Below, piece by piece: positions 56,340 to 64,000 of a DNA stretch of 64,000 bases (the first letter of the stretch is position 1; every line of letters begins with the position of its first letter). The DNA lies in the NCBI GenBank assembly GCA_900540595.1, contig UQGL01000010.1, positions 1 to 64,000 on the forward strand, written 5' to 3'. Both the position numbers and the translations under genes were made by a program. The DNA is from an uncultured Oscillospiraceae bacterium (GTDB lineage: Bacteria; Bacillota; Clostridia; Oscillospirales; Ruminococcaceae). The notes under the pieces are model-generated. The model was not told the origin of the DNA, made no database searches, and worked only from the letters and a program-made list of their open reading frames with translations.

Positions 56340-57185
56340 TTACACCTCCCGGCTGGCGCGGCGGGTCACATGGCAGCTGATGTTGACTGCGACCGGCAGG
56401 CAGGCCACATGGGTGGGCTTCTGCTCAATGGCAACGCCCAGACAGGTCGTGGCACCGCCAAAGCCCTGCGGGCCGAAGCCGGTCGCGTTGATGGCGTCCA
56501 GCAGCTCTTTTTCCAGCGCAGCATAATACGGGTCGGCGTTCGGTTTGTCCAGCGGGCGCAGCAGCGCCTTTTTGGCAAGGGCTGCGCAATGGTCAAAGCT
56601 GCCGCCGATGCCGATGCCCAGCACAATGGGCGGGCAGGGGTTGGCCCCTGCCTGCTCCACCGTATCCAGCACGAATTTTTTTACGCCCTCCACGCCATCG
56701 GCAGGCTTGAGCATGGCAAGACGGCTCATGTTCTCACTGCCGGCACCCTTGGGGGCAACGGTGATCCTGCAGCCGTTGCCGGGGACGAGATGCACGGTCA
56801 GGAACGCCGGCGTATTATCTCCCGTGTTGACGCGCTGCAGCGGGTCCGCTGTGATGGACTTGCGCAGAAATGCCTTTTCATAGCCGCGGCGCACGCCCTC
56901 GTTGACGGCCTCCGTCAGATCGCCGCTGATGTGGGCATCCTGTCCTAATTCGATAAAGACACAGGCCATGCCGGTGTCCTGACAGATGGGCAGTTCCTTA
57001 TCGGCTGCCACGACCAGATTTTGCTGCAGCAGACCGAGTGTCTCGCGGGCAAGCGGCCACGGCTCGGCAACCTCAGCCTGATCGAGCGCCGCCTTCACAT
57101 CGGCGGGCAGCTTTGTGTTTGCTTCTATGCAGAGTGCCTCCACCGCATCGGTGATGGCAGCAGCAGAAATTTCACGGATGCTCAT
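56340..57185 (-). CDS. fumA: class I fumarate hydratase, alpha subunit
   Basis: 281 residues. Three cysteines fit the [4Fe-4S] site: Cys68 in 'LPICQDTGMACVF', one near 188 in 'GIGGSFDHCAALAKKALLR' and one near 270 in 'VNISCHVTRRASRE'. 'VNTGDNTPAFLTVHLVPG' and 'PKGAGSENMSRLAML' are also family marks. This is the N-terminal (iron-sulfur) part of oxygen-sensitive fumarase; two-subunit forms are usual in anaerobes. The ATG overlaps the malic enzyme stop by 4 bases. A tartrate dehydratase would look similar; the malic enzyme neighbour favours fumarase. Confidence 0.9.
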   Translation of the reverse strand: MSIREISAAAITDAVEALCIEANTKLPADVKAALDQAEVAEPWPLARETLGLLQQNLVVAADKELPICQDTGMACVFIELGQDAHISGDLTEAVNEGVRRGYEKAFLRKSITADPLQRVNTGDNTPAFLTVHLVPGNGCRITVAPKGAGSENMSRLAMLKPADGVEGVKKFVLDTVEQAGANPCPPIVLGIGIGGSFDHCAALAKKALLRPLDKPNADPYYAALEKELLDAINATGFGPQGFGGATTCLGVAIEQKPTHVACLPVAVNISCHVTRRASREV

Positions 57186-58357
57186 ACGCGCGCCACGCCG
57201 CTTTCCCGTGCAGCCTGTGCAACGGCTGCGGCTACAGCATCGGCTACACGCGGGTCGAACGCCTTGGGCAGAATGTTTTCCTCGCTCAGCTCATCGTCAG
57301 GGATGAGGCCCGCAATGGCCTTGGCGGCTGCCATCTTCATGGCGGGGTTGATGTCCCGGGCGCGGACCGAGAGCGCACCCTTGAAGATGCCGGGGAACGC
57401 CAGCACATTGTTGACCTGATTCGGGAAGTCGGAGCGGCCGGTGCCGATGACCCGGACACCCGCCTGTTTGGCAAGGTCAGGCATGATCTCGGGCGTGGGG
57501 TTGGCCATGGCAAAGACGATGGCATCCTTTGCCATTGTGGCGGCCAGCTCGGGGGTAAGTGCCCCCGCAATGGAGGTGCCGATAAAGATGTCAGCGTCCC
57601 GTATGGCCTCCGCCAGACCGCCGGACAACTTTTCGGGGTTTGTTTCCTCGGCCAGCTTGCCCTTGTGACCCTCCAGCCCGGCGGGGCGGCCGGGCAGCAG
57701 AATGCCATGCTCATCGACCGCGATGATGTTTCTGGCACCCGCGACCTGCAGCATGTGGATGATGGCTGTGCCGGCGGCGCCGGGGCCGTTCTGGACGATC
57801 TTGACATCCTCGATGCGCTTGCCGACGACCTTCAGCGCGTTGAGCACACCTGCCAGCACGATAATGGCGGTGCCGTGCTGATCGTCGTGGAACACGGGAA
57901 TATCAAGGTCGCGTTCAAGCTCTGCCTCGATCTCAAAGCACTCCGGGCTGCGGATATCCTCAAGGTTGATGCCGCCGAAGGTCGGCGCAATGGCCTTGAC
58001 CGCTGCGATGACCTCCTCCTTTGTCTTGGCGTTCAGGCAGATGGGGAACGCATCGACACCGCCGAACTCCTTGAACAGGACGCACTTTCCCTCCATGACT
58101 GGCAGACCGGCCTCGGGGCCGATATTGCCAAGCCCCAGCACGGCGGTGCCGTTGGTGACTACGGCCACGGTGCGGCCCTTCATCGTGTAGGTGTATACAT
58201 CGTCGGGATTCGCCTTGATCTTGCGGCAGGGCTCAGCCACGCCGGGGGTGTAGGCGGTGGACAGCGCATCGCGGTCCTTACATTCGCAAAGGCTCTGTAC
58301 GGCGATCTTGCCGGGAAATTTGCTGTGGAGTTCAAGCGCTGCTTTGTTATAGTCCAT
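57182..58357 (-). CDS. NAD(P)-dependent malic enzyme
   Basis: 391 residues, the short bacterial type. 'ALSTAYTPGVAEPCRKI' near 30 (catalytic Tyr), 'AVLGLGNIGPEAGLPVMEGK' near 70, 'EIEAELERDLDIPVFHDDQHGTAII' near 120 (metal site) and 'KIVQNGPGAAGTAIIHML' near 185 (nucleotide loop). 'VFAMANPTPEIMPDLAKQAG' follows. It decarboxylates malate to pyruvate. First gene of an overlapping operon with fumarase and sortase; together the enzymes link fumarate (also released by PurB) to pyruvate. AGGAGAGG precedes the ATG. Confidence 0.92.
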   Translation of the reverse strand: MDYNKAALELHSKFPGKIAVQSLCECKDRDALSTAYTPGVAEPCRKIKANPDDVYTYTMKGRTVAVVTNGTAVLGLGNIGPEAGLPVMEGKCVLFKEFGGVDAFPICLNAKTKEEVIAAVKAIAPTFGGINLEDIRSPECFEIEAELERDLDIPVFHDDQHGTAIIVLAGVLNALKVVGKRIEDVKIVQNGPGAAGTAIIHMLQVAGARNIIAVDEHGILLPGRPAGLEGHKGKLAEETNPEKLSGGLAEAIRDADIFIGTSIAGALTPELAATMAKDAIVFAMANPTPEIMPDLAKQAGVRVIGTGRSDFPNQVNNVLAFPGIFKGALSVRARDINPAMKMAAAKAIAGLIPDDELSEENILPKAFDPRVADAVAAAVAQAARESGVARV

Positions 58358-58406
58358 GGGGATGCCTCTCCTTACTATATAATTTTACTTTCCGTAATGG
58401 TGCTCG

Positions 58407-58492
58407 GTAGGGGCCGGACATGTCCGGCCCGCAGCCTTGCCGCCAAATCGCTATGGATTTTATGTTGAGGGCAGGGCATGCCCTGCCCCTAC
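58407..58492. repeat. composite palindromic repeat, unit 8
   Basis: The left half is GTAGGGGCCGGACA folding on TGTCCGGCCCG; the right half is GGGCAGGGCA folding on TGCCCTGCCCCTAC. Both inner palindromes differ from other units while staying fully paired. It fills the gap between the CDF and malic enzyme genes. Confidence 0.85.
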
Positions 58493-58505
58493 AGAGTTAC
58501 TTCTT

Positions 58506-59702
58506 TTATTCATGGTGTACCGGCGCATAGTCCGGTTCCAGTTTTATGACGCAGAAATGATCCGGCCATTTTTCCTGCACGGAATTGCGCAGAGCGCTGA
58601 CAAGCCTGACACCGCGGTGCTGCTTGTCGGTCATGTACTCGGCAGGCACGGCGCAGTCAAAGATTACATTGGTATGGGTCGGGCCGGGCACGATGCGCAG
58701 GTCGTGAATGTTCGCCAGCGGCTCAAGCTTGCGGATCTCCTGCTGCAAGAACGCCTTCAGCTCGTCCGCATGGGGGTCGCCGGTCACGACCGGGTCAAAG
58801 TGTATCGTGGCAATCAGGCCGTCCTGCACCAGCAGGTCGCGCTCAATGCGGTCAATGACATCATGGCTGTGCATGACATCATCCTTGGAATCCATTTCCA
58901 GATGGAAGCTGACCAACCGGCTGCCGGGGCCGTAATCGTGGATCATCAGATCGTGTACGCCCAACACACCGGGGTAGCTCATTGCCTTTTTTTCGATATG
59001 CTCGACCAACTCCGGGTCGGGTGCCGCACCGAGCAGCGGATTGATGGTATCGCGCACAAGTGAAGCGCCGCTGTACAGGATGAACGCCGCCACACCAAGG
59101 CCCATCAAACCGTCCAGACGGGTAAAGCCGGACAGCTTTGTCAGCACTGTGGCAGCAAGGACCGCGGCTGTGGTGATGACATCGTTGCGGGCATCGGCGG
59201 CGGTGGCCAGCAGGGTCTCAGACTCGATGTCCGTGCCGATTTTGTGGTTGAGCCTTGCCATCCAGAGCTTGACAAGGATGGAGGCCGCCAGCACCGCGAC
59301 CATGACCCAGTTGAAGTCCACGGCTGTGGGGTGCAGCACCTTTGCAAAGCTCTCCTTCAGCAGCTCAACGCCGATGACGAGGATCATGACTGAGACGGCC
59401 AGCCCGGCCAGATACTCATACCGGGCGTGGCCGTAGGGATGCTCTGAGTCGGCCGGGCGTGCGCCAAGCTTGAAGCCCAGCAAACTGACGATGTTGGAGC
59501 TTGCATCAGACAGGTTGTTCATACCGTCGGCGGTCACGGCCACACTGCCGGTCAATACGCCGACAGCGATCTTGCCGCCTGCCAAAAGCAGGTTGCATAC
59601 CACGCTGACGATGCAGGCCAGATTGCCGTAGGCCGTGCGGACGGCGCGGTCCTCGGTCTTTTCATGGTTTTTGATAAAGGTTTTTATCAGAAATTGTATC
59701 AA
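58506..59702 (-). CDS. cation diffusion facilitator family transporter
   Basis: 398 residues from TTG 59702, with AAAAAGGGG 9 bases upstream. Six membrane segments are predicted by eye in residues 25-215. Metal-site motifs: 'ADGMNNLSDASSNIVSLLG' near 58 (Asp-x3-Asp site in segment 2) with 'HPYGHARYEYLAGL' near 87, and 'ATAADARNDVITTAAVL' near 165 in segment 5 (Asp-x3-Asp). The cytoplasmic C-terminal domain has 'VLGVHDLMIHDYGPGSRLVSFHLEM'; a further 100 residues extend it beyond typical family length. It exports Mn, Zn, Fe or similar divalent metal; the specificity is not clear. Confidence 0.9.
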   Translation of the reverse strand: MIQFLIKTFIKNHEKTEDRAVRTAYGNLACIVSVVCNLLLAGGKIAVGVLTGSVAVTADGMNNLSDASSNIVSLLGFKLGARPADSEHPYGHARYEYLAGLAVSVMILVIGVELLKESFAKVLHPTAVDFNWVMVAVLAASILVKLWMARLNHKIGTDIESETLLATAADARNDVITTAAVLAATVLTKLSGFTRLDGLMGLGVAAFILYSGASLVRDTINPLLGAAPDPELVEHIEKKAMSYPGVLGVHDLMIHDYGPGSRLVSFHLEMDSKDDVMHSHDVIDRIERDLLVQDGLIATIHFDPVVTGDPHADELKAFLQQEIRKLEPLANIHDLRIVPGPTHTNVIFDCAVPAEYMTDKQHRGVRLVSALRNSVQEKWPDHFCVIKLEPDYAPVHHE

Positions 59703-59723
59703 ACAGAAACGCCCCTTTTTAGA

Positions 59724-59754
59724 AAACGGCAGACCGTGTCAGGGTCTGCCGTTT
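59724..59754. terminator. terminator of purA
   Basis: AAACGGCAGACC pairs with GGTCTGCCGTTT. On the minus strand it follows purA and is followed by TTTTC. It lies just in front of the CDF gene ribosome site. Confidence 0.82.
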
Positions 59755-59781
59755 GTATGGATAGTATTGATCGGGCGCGAT

Positions 59782-61074
59782 TTAGTCGCGGACGATGCAG
59801 GCGTCGCGCTCGGGTCCGACAGAGATGTACTTGATCTTGCAGCCGACCAGCTCCTCCAGACGCTTTACATAGTCCTGAGCAGCCTTGGGCAGGTCCTCAA
59901 ACTTGCGCACGCCGGTAATGTCGCAGTGCCAGCCGGGCACGGTCTCCACAACAGGCTGGGCATCGTCCAGCGCCTTGCCCATCGGGAAACGGGTCGTGGT
60001 GGTGCCGTCGGTCAGCTTGTAGGCAGTGACGATGGGCACCTGCTCCATATAGTCGAGGACATCAAGCAGGGTCAGGGCCAGTTCATCGCAGCCCTGGCAC
60101 TGTACGCCGTAGCGGCTTGCCACAGCGTCAAACGGGCCGACGCGGCGGGGACGGCCAGTGGCAGCGCCGTACTCGTGGCCGTGCTCACGCAGGACATCCT
60201 TGTCAGCCTCGGACATAGCCAGCTCGGTGGTGAAGGGACCCTCGCCGACACAGGAGGAGTAAGCCTTCATGATGCCGATGGAGAGGTTCAGCTTGTGGCC
60301 CGGGATGCCGGCGCCGATGGGGGCGTAGGCAGACACGGTGTTGGAGGAGGAGGTGTAGGGATAGATGCCGAAATCGATGTCGCGCAGCGCGCCGAGCTGG
60401 GCCTCAAACATGATCTTCTTGCCCTCGCGGTCGGCCTTGTCGAGGTAATCGCCCACATCGCAGATGTAGGGGGCAAACAGCTTGGAATATTTCTCGCACC
60501 ATGCCCACATCTCGTCAACGCTGACGGGCTTCTGGCCGTAGATCTTCTCCATGGTCAGGTTCTTGGACTCGACGATGGTCTCCAGACGCTTCTTGACACC
60601 GGCGTCCATATGGACGAGGTCGCCCATGCGCAGGGTCTTTTTCATGTACTTGTCGCCGTAGCTGTAGGCGATGCCGCGCTTGGTGGAGCCGAACTGAGCG
60701 CCGGTCTTGGACAGGCGCTCCTCCTCCAGACCGTCCTGTGCCACATGGAAGGGCATGGTGATGGTCGCGCGGTCGGAAATCTTCAGGTTCTTGGGGCTGA
60801 TCTCAACACCCTTCTCGGTCAGGGAGGCGATCTCCTTCTCGAGGTGCTCGGGGTCGATGACCATGCCGCCGCCCATAACGCAGACAACGTCGGGGCGCAG
60901 AATGCCGGAGGGAATCAGGTTCAGGACGAATTTGCCGCGCTCGTTCTTGACGGTGTGGCCTGCATTGTCGCCGCCCTGATAGCGCGCAACAATGTCATAG
61001 TTCTGGCTGAGCAGGTCGACCATGCGGCCCTTGCCCTCGTCGCCCCAGTTGATGCCGGTAATGGAAGTAAGCAT
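59782..61074 (-). CDS. purA: adenylosuccinate synthetase PurA
   Basis: 430 residues. 'GINWGDEGKGRMVDLLSQN' near 7 (GTP loop), 'RYQGGDNAGHTVKNERGKFV' near 33, 'GIAYSYGDKYMKKTLRMGDL' near 135 and 'GATTGRPRRVG'-type 'YGAATGRPRRVGPFDAV' near 300 are all PurA signatures. It makes adenylosuccinate from IMP, aspartate and GTP, feeding the second PurB reaction. It stands apart from the main purine operon, 9 kb away, with its own promoter. AAAGAGGTAG precedes the ATG. Confidence 0.95.
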   Translation of the reverse strand: MLTSITGINWGDEGKGRMVDLLSQNYDIVARYQGGDNAGHTVKNERGKFVLNLIPSGILRPDVVCVMGGGMVIDPEHLEKEIASLTEKGVEISPKNLKISDRATITMPFHVAQDGLEEERLSKTGAQFGSTKRGIAYSYGDKYMKKTLRMGDLVHMDAGVKKRLETIVESKNLTMEKIYGQKPVSVDEMWAWCEKYSKLFAPYICDVGDYLDKADREGKKIMFEAQLGALRDIDFGIYPYTSSSNTVSAYAPIGAGIPGHKLNLSIGIMKAYSSCVGEGPFTTELAMSEADKDVLREHGHEYGAATGRPRRVGPFDAVASRYGVQCQGCDELALTLLDVLDYMEQVPIVTAYKLTDGTTTTRFPMGKALDDAQPVVETVPGWHCDITGVRKFEDLPKAAQDYVKRLEELVGCKIKYISVGPERDACIVRD

Positions 61075-61149
61075 ACGTTTCTACCTCTTTTGTAAGTAAA
61101 TAGGCATTTCAGCCTTTTCCGGAATCCCCGGGATCCGCTGCCGTCTTCT

Positions 61150-61158
61150 ATTATAACA
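61150..61158 (-). promoter_or_regulatory. extended -10 promoter of purA
   Basis: On the minus strand TGTTATAAT, a TGn-extended -10. No good -35 is seen at the usual distance. Confidence 0.55.
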
Positions 61159-61243
61159 TAGTAGTCAAGGGATTGCTATAGCCTTTTTGTACAAGATTTC
61201 GCGGCATCGTTTTCCGGCGGCGGGGTTTTCATCAGATTTTCAT

Positions 61244-61271
61244 TTTACTTTTTCAAAAAAGAGTGTATAAT
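61244..61271 (+). promoter_or_regulatory. sigma-A-type promoter of the FKBP-like lipoprotein gene
   Basis: TTTACT, 16 bases, TATAAT, 40 bases before the ATG at 61311. Confidence 0.6.
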
Positions 61272-61310
61272 GTTGTGGTATGCAATTTTATAAAGAAACA
61301 GGAGATACCC

Positions 61311-62510
61311 ATGAAACTGACTCATATCCATCGTCTGACGGCCCTTGGTCTGGCTGTCGGCATGACCGCTGCCCTGACCGCCTGCGGCAAGGGCAAGGAC
61401 GAGGCAGCTGCCTCCACCGCTGAGACGGCTGCAACCTCCGACACCGCCGCCACCGGCGAGACCGCTGATGATTCCGCCTACGCTTATCTGGCTGACTTCA
61501 GCTTTTCCGATGCGTTTGATGAGAACGGCTACCTCAAGGGCGTGACCGCTGCCGACTATGTAAATCTGCCCGATGACTACGCCGACATCACGATCAGCGC
61601 TGATCTCGGTCAGGTCAGTGAGGACGACATCACCAACTATATCAATACGAATGTCCTTGCCAGCTTTGCCACCGACACGCAGGTCACCGACCGCGCCGCG
61701 GCGGACGGCGATACCGTCAACATCGACTATGTGGGCCGCATCGACGGCGTTGCCTTTGACGGCGGCGACAGTCAGGGCAAGGGCTACGACCTGACCCTCG
61801 GCAGCGGTACCTTTATCGACGGCTTTGAGGATCAGATCGTCGGCCACACCCCCGGCGAGACCTTTGATGTCACCGTCACCTTCCCCGAAAACTACGGCAA
61901 CGCGGACCTGAGCGGCAAGGAGGCTGTCTTTGAGACAACCCTGCACTACATCAAGGAGTCCGTCACCCCGGAGCTGACCGACGACTGGGTGAAGGAGAAT
62001 CTCTCCGCCACGATGAACCTGAACAGCATTGACGAGCTGAAGGCGTTTGTCAAGAGCACGATGCTCTATGACAATCAGTCCAGCGAGGTCTACTCCGCCC
62101 TGCACGATAAGGTCAGCTACACCGATGAGCTGCCCCAAATTGCGCTGGACTACTACCGCGATGTGCTGCTGTACCGCATCTACACCTACGCGCAGAACTA
62201 CGGCACCACCATGGACGCCCTGCTTGCCTCCGGCATGATGGGCAGCAGCTATGACAATGTAGACGCCTACCTCAAGGATGCGCACGACAGCATCCGCTCC
62301 ATCACCCAGCAGGCCCTGCTCATGCAGGCCGTGGCCGAGAAGATGGGCTTCCGCTGTGACACCGCAACGATGAACGCCGATTTCGGCCGCTACTACGGCA
62401 CGACCGACCCCACCCAGTATGTGACCGCCTATGGCGAGAACTATGTCAAGATGAATGTGCTGCAGAGCGATGTGATGCAGAACCTCATCGACAATGTCAA
62501 ATATGAGTAA
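61311..62510 (+). CDS. secreted FKBP-type peptidyl-prolyl isomerase, trigger-factor-like lipoprotein
   Basis: 399 residues from ATG 61311 with AGGAGA upstream. A signal peptide ends in a lipobox, 'AALTAC' with Cys25, followed by a Thr/Ala/Glu linker. An FKBP domain (about 125-205) shows 'ADGDTVNIDYVGRIDGVAFDGG', 'LGSGTFIDGFEDQIVGHTPGETF' and 'VTFPENYGNADLSGKEAVFETT', as in trigger factor. The helical C-terminal part ('LPQIALDYYRDVLLYRIYTYAQNYG', 'AEKMGFRCD') resembles trigger factor arms. It lacks the ribosome-binding N-domain, so it is probably an extracytoplasmic folding factor. Single gene, own promoter and terminator. Confidence 0.87.
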   Translation: MKLTHIHRLTALGLAVGMTAALTACGKGKDEAAASTAETAATSDTAATGETADDSAYAYLADFSFSDAFDENGYLKGVTAADYVNLPDDYADITISADLGQVSEDDITNYINTNVLASFATDTQVTDRAAADGDTVNIDYVGRIDGVAFDGGDSQGKGYDLTLGSGTFIDGFEDQIVGHTPGETFDVTVTFPENYGNADLSGKEAVFETTLHYIKESVTPELTDDWVKENLSATMNLNSIDELKAFVKSTMLYDNQSSEVYSALHDKVSYTDELPQIALDYYRDVLLYRIYTYAQNYGTTMDALLASGMMGSSYDNVDAYLKDAHDSIRSITQQALLMQAVAEKMGFRCDTATMNADFGRYYGTTDPTQYVTAYGENYVKMNVLQSDVMQNLIDNVKYE

Positions 62511-62527
62511 GCGGTTTTGACCGCCCC

Positions 62528-62558
62528 ATGCCCCCGACACCCGCCGGGGGCATTTTTC
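62528..62558 (+). terminator. terminator of the FKBP-like gene
   Basis: ATGCCCCCG pairs with CGGGGGCAT and is followed by TTTTC. Confidence 0.88.
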
Positions 62559-62587
62559 TTGCTTTTTGCCGCAAAAGTCTATATAAT
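62559..62587 (+). promoter_or_regulatory. sigma-A-type promoter of metA
   Basis: TTGCTT, 17 bases, TATAAT, starting right at the terminator T run. The leader of about 60 bases is too short for a SAM riboswitch or T-box. Confidence 0.65.
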
Positions 62588-62654
62588 AGTACCATCCAAA
62601 CGGGCCGGCACCGCCGCCGCACCCGGATTCTGAGTTAGTAAGGAGTCTTCTCCC

Positions 62655-63584
62655 ATGCCGCTGATCATCCCGAAAAACCTGCCCGCCTATGACGAGCTGC
62701 AGCAGGAAAATGTCTTTGTCATGCACCAGGAGCGCGCCATGAGCCAGCACATCCGCCCGCTGCGCATCCTGATCCTCAACCTGATGCCGACCAAGATCGT
62801 GACAGAGACCCAGCTGGCCCGCCTGCTGGCAAACAGCCCGCTGCAGGTGCAGGTCACCTTTTTGCAGACTGCCACCCACAGCACGACCCACACCGCACCC
62901 GAGCATATGAAGGCTTTTTACAAGACCTTTGATGAGATCCGGAACGAGCGCTTTGACGGCATGATCATCACCGGTGCCCCCATTGAGGATCTGGACTATG
63001 AGGCCGTGGACTACTGGGACGAGCTTTGCCGGATCATGGACTACACCAAGGAAAATGTCTACTCGACGATCCACCTTTGCTGGGGTGCGCTGGCGGGCCT
63101 GTACTACCATTTTGGCATCCCCAAGGTGCATCTGGACAAAAAGATGTTCGGCGTGTTTGAGCATCGCGTCACCCGCCCGTCCAACCCGCTGGTGCGCGGC
63201 TTTGATGAGGTGTTCTATGCCCCGCACAGCCGCTGGGCCGGGCTGGACCGCGCCGCCATTGATGCCTGCGGTGATCTGCGCATTCTGGCGGAGAGCGATA
63301 CGGCAGGCCCGATGCTGCTCTCGACCGAGTCGGGGCGGCAGATCTTTGTCATCGGCCACCCAGAGTATGACAAGTACACGCTGGACAAGGAATACAAGCG
63401 CGATGTGAAGGCCGGCAAGCCCATCAACATTCCCTGCAACTACTATCCCGAGGATGACCCGGACCGCGACCCGCTGTTCCGCTGGCGCGCCCACGGCTAC
63501 CTGCTCTACACAAACTGGCTCAACTACTATGTGTATCAGGATACGCCGTATGACCTGACCCATCTGGAAGCATTGGAGAAATAA
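62655..63584 (+). CDS. metA: homoserine O-acetyltransferase (MetA family)
   Basis: 309 residues, full length, AAGGAG upstream. Marks: 'MPLIIPKNLPAYDELQQENVF', 'ILNLMPTKIVTETQLARLL' near 40, catalytic Cys142 in 'STIHLCWGALAGLYYHFG', and 'VIGHPEYDKYTLDKEY' with the catalytic His/Glu near 235. Residue 111 is Glu ('GAPIEDLDYE'); in this family Glu111 is known to favour acetyl-CoA and Gly111 succinyl-CoA, so the acetyl form is predicted. It activates homoserine for methionine synthesis. A glycosyltransferase gene begins 2 bases after its stop. Confidence 0.93.
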   Translation: MPLIIPKNLPAYDELQQENVFVMHQERAMSQHIRPLRILILNLMPTKIVTETQLARLLANSPLQVQVTFLQTATHSTTHTAPEHMKAFYKTFDEIRNERFDGMIITGAPIEDLDYEAVDYWDELCRIMDYTKENVYSTIHLCWGALAGLYYHFGIPKVHLDKKMFGVFEHRVTRPSNPLVRGFDEVFYAPHSRWAGLDRAAIDACGDLRILAESDTAGPMLLSTESGRQIFVIGHPEYDKYTLDKEYKRDVKAGKPINIPCNYYPEDDPDRDPLFRWRAHGYLLYTNWLNYYVYQDTPYDLTHLEALEK

Positions 63585-63586
63585 TT

Positions 63587-64000
63587 ATGCCGAAAATCAG
63601 CGCCTGTATTGTGGCGTACTGCGATTATGAGGAGGTATGCGCCGCGGTGCGCAGCATTCTGCAGCATACCCCCGCCCCTGATTTTTCCCTGTATGTTGTC
63701 GATAACGGCAGCCCTGACGGCTGCGGCCAACGGCTGGCTGAGACCGATTTTGGTGACGCCCGCGTTACCGTTTTGCCGCTGGCGCAGAATCTCGGCTTCG
63801 GCAAGGGTCACAACGCGGTCATCCCGCGGCTGGACAGTGCGGTGCATTTCATCCTGAACCCGGACATTCTTTTGACCGGGGATGTGCTTGAGCCGATGGC
63901 CGACTGGCTGCTGGCCCGGAAGGGCGCTGCCATGGCCACGCCGCAGCTGCGCTATCCGGACGGACGGCTGCAGCACCTGCCCCGCCGCAAGCCCACCCCC
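63587..64000 (+). CDS. family 2 glycosyltransferase (5' part, cut by the window edge)
   Basis: The first 138 codons are present, starting at ATG 63587. 'KISACIVAYCDYEEVCAAVRSIL' is the GT2 opening; 'LYVVDNGSPDGCGQRL' gives the nucleotide-sugar site, and 'NLGFGKGHNAVI' with 'FILNPDILLTGDVLEPM' (DxD-like position) is typical of the rhamnosyltransferase-like GT2 group. 'ATPQLRYPDGRLQHLPRR' continues that pattern. It likely adds a sugar to a surface polysaccharide. It may share the metA transcript. Confidence 0.88.
   Translation, partial: MPKISACIVAYCDYEEVCAAVRSILQHTPAPDFSLYVVDNGSPDGCGQRLAETDFGDARVTVLPLAQNLGFGKGHNAVIPRLDSAVHFILNPDILLTGDVLEPMADWLLARKGAAMATPQLRYPDGRLQHLPRRKPTP

Noticed and set aside
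62588-62654. SAM riboswitch or T-box in front of metA
   Set aside because: The leader is only about 60 bases and has no matching fold.
1-64000. CRISPR arrays, insertion sequences and rRNA
   Set aside because: No regularly spaced identical repeats, no transposase gene and no rRNA signature were seen; the palindromic repeats are scattered and not in arrays.

Overview
The window looks like a chromosomal segment of a GC-rich (roughly 60% by eye) anaerobic Firmicute of the Oscillospirales/Ruminococcaceae type, near Faecalibacterium, Gemmiger or Subdoligranulum. Evidence: a Firmicute division/cell-wall cluster (mraZ to divIB/ftsQ), spoIVB-spo0A, DnaD/DnaI-type primosome genes, a class I two-subunit fumarase beside a malic enzyme, a complete purine operon using a PurO-like IMP cyclohydrolase, AGGAGG-type ribosome sites and sigma-A promoters. 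The genus is inference; no rRNA is present.

Layout. 1-972: the 5' end of a conjugative-element gene pointing off the left edge, about 740 bp of gene-free DNA with terminators and repeats, then tRNA-Leu(CAG). 1.2-8.9 kb: a DUF975 membrane protein, a four-gene gliding-type (GldA/F/G plus DUF4340) ABC system, a GH3 hexosaminidase and a glycosyltransferase. 9-12.5 kb, minus strand: a four-gene operon (TIM-barrel protein, YqeG phosphatase, VanW, ComM/YifB). 12.7-16.1 kb: phosphosugar mutase, then an eroded BlaI/BlaR-like locus with intact paired operators. 16.4-21.9 kb: PHP phosphoesterase, TSCPD protein, and a FkbH-like/SGNH/MBOAT acylation cassette. 22-27.2 kb: DnaI/DnaD pair (minus), a phosphoribosyltransferase-like protein, an unknown 365-residue protein, tRNA-Gly, rsmD and a coiled-coil protein. 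27.4-38.3 kb: dcw cluster (mraZ, rsmH, ftsL, PASTA-PBP, murF, mraY, ftsW, murG, ftsQ), lacking murE, murD and ftsZ. 38.4-51.8 kb, minus strand: purE-C-F-M-N-(purO-like)-(AICAR formyltransferase)-D-L-B. 52.3-54.8 kb: spo0A, spoIVB, tRNA-Leu(UAG). 54.8-58.4 kb, minus: an overlapping operon of malic enzyme, fumarase alpha, a small protein, fumarase beta and a sortase. 58.5-61.1 kb: CDF transporter and purA. 61.3-64 kb: secreted FKBP/trigger-factor-like lipoprotein, metA and a truncated family 2 glycosyltransferase.

Functionally the window carries almost the whole route from PRPP to AMP (only a PurK is not seen, and the GAR-to-FGAR step is covered by purN), much of the lipid-II and divisome machinery, and the entry point to methionine biosynthesis.

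The most interesting non-gene content is (i) eight composite inverted-repeat units with GTAGGGGC...GCCCCTAC ends whose inner palindromes vary in sequence but keep base pairing, (ii) an inverted pair of about 148-bp repeats bracketing purD, (iii) a leader peptide plus terminator in front of purE, (iv) a perfect BlaI-type operator/promoter left in front of an eroded sensor gene, followed by a DNA-binding-domain-less BlaI fragment, and (v) tandem DnaA-box and MraZ-box-like repeats ahead of the division cluster.
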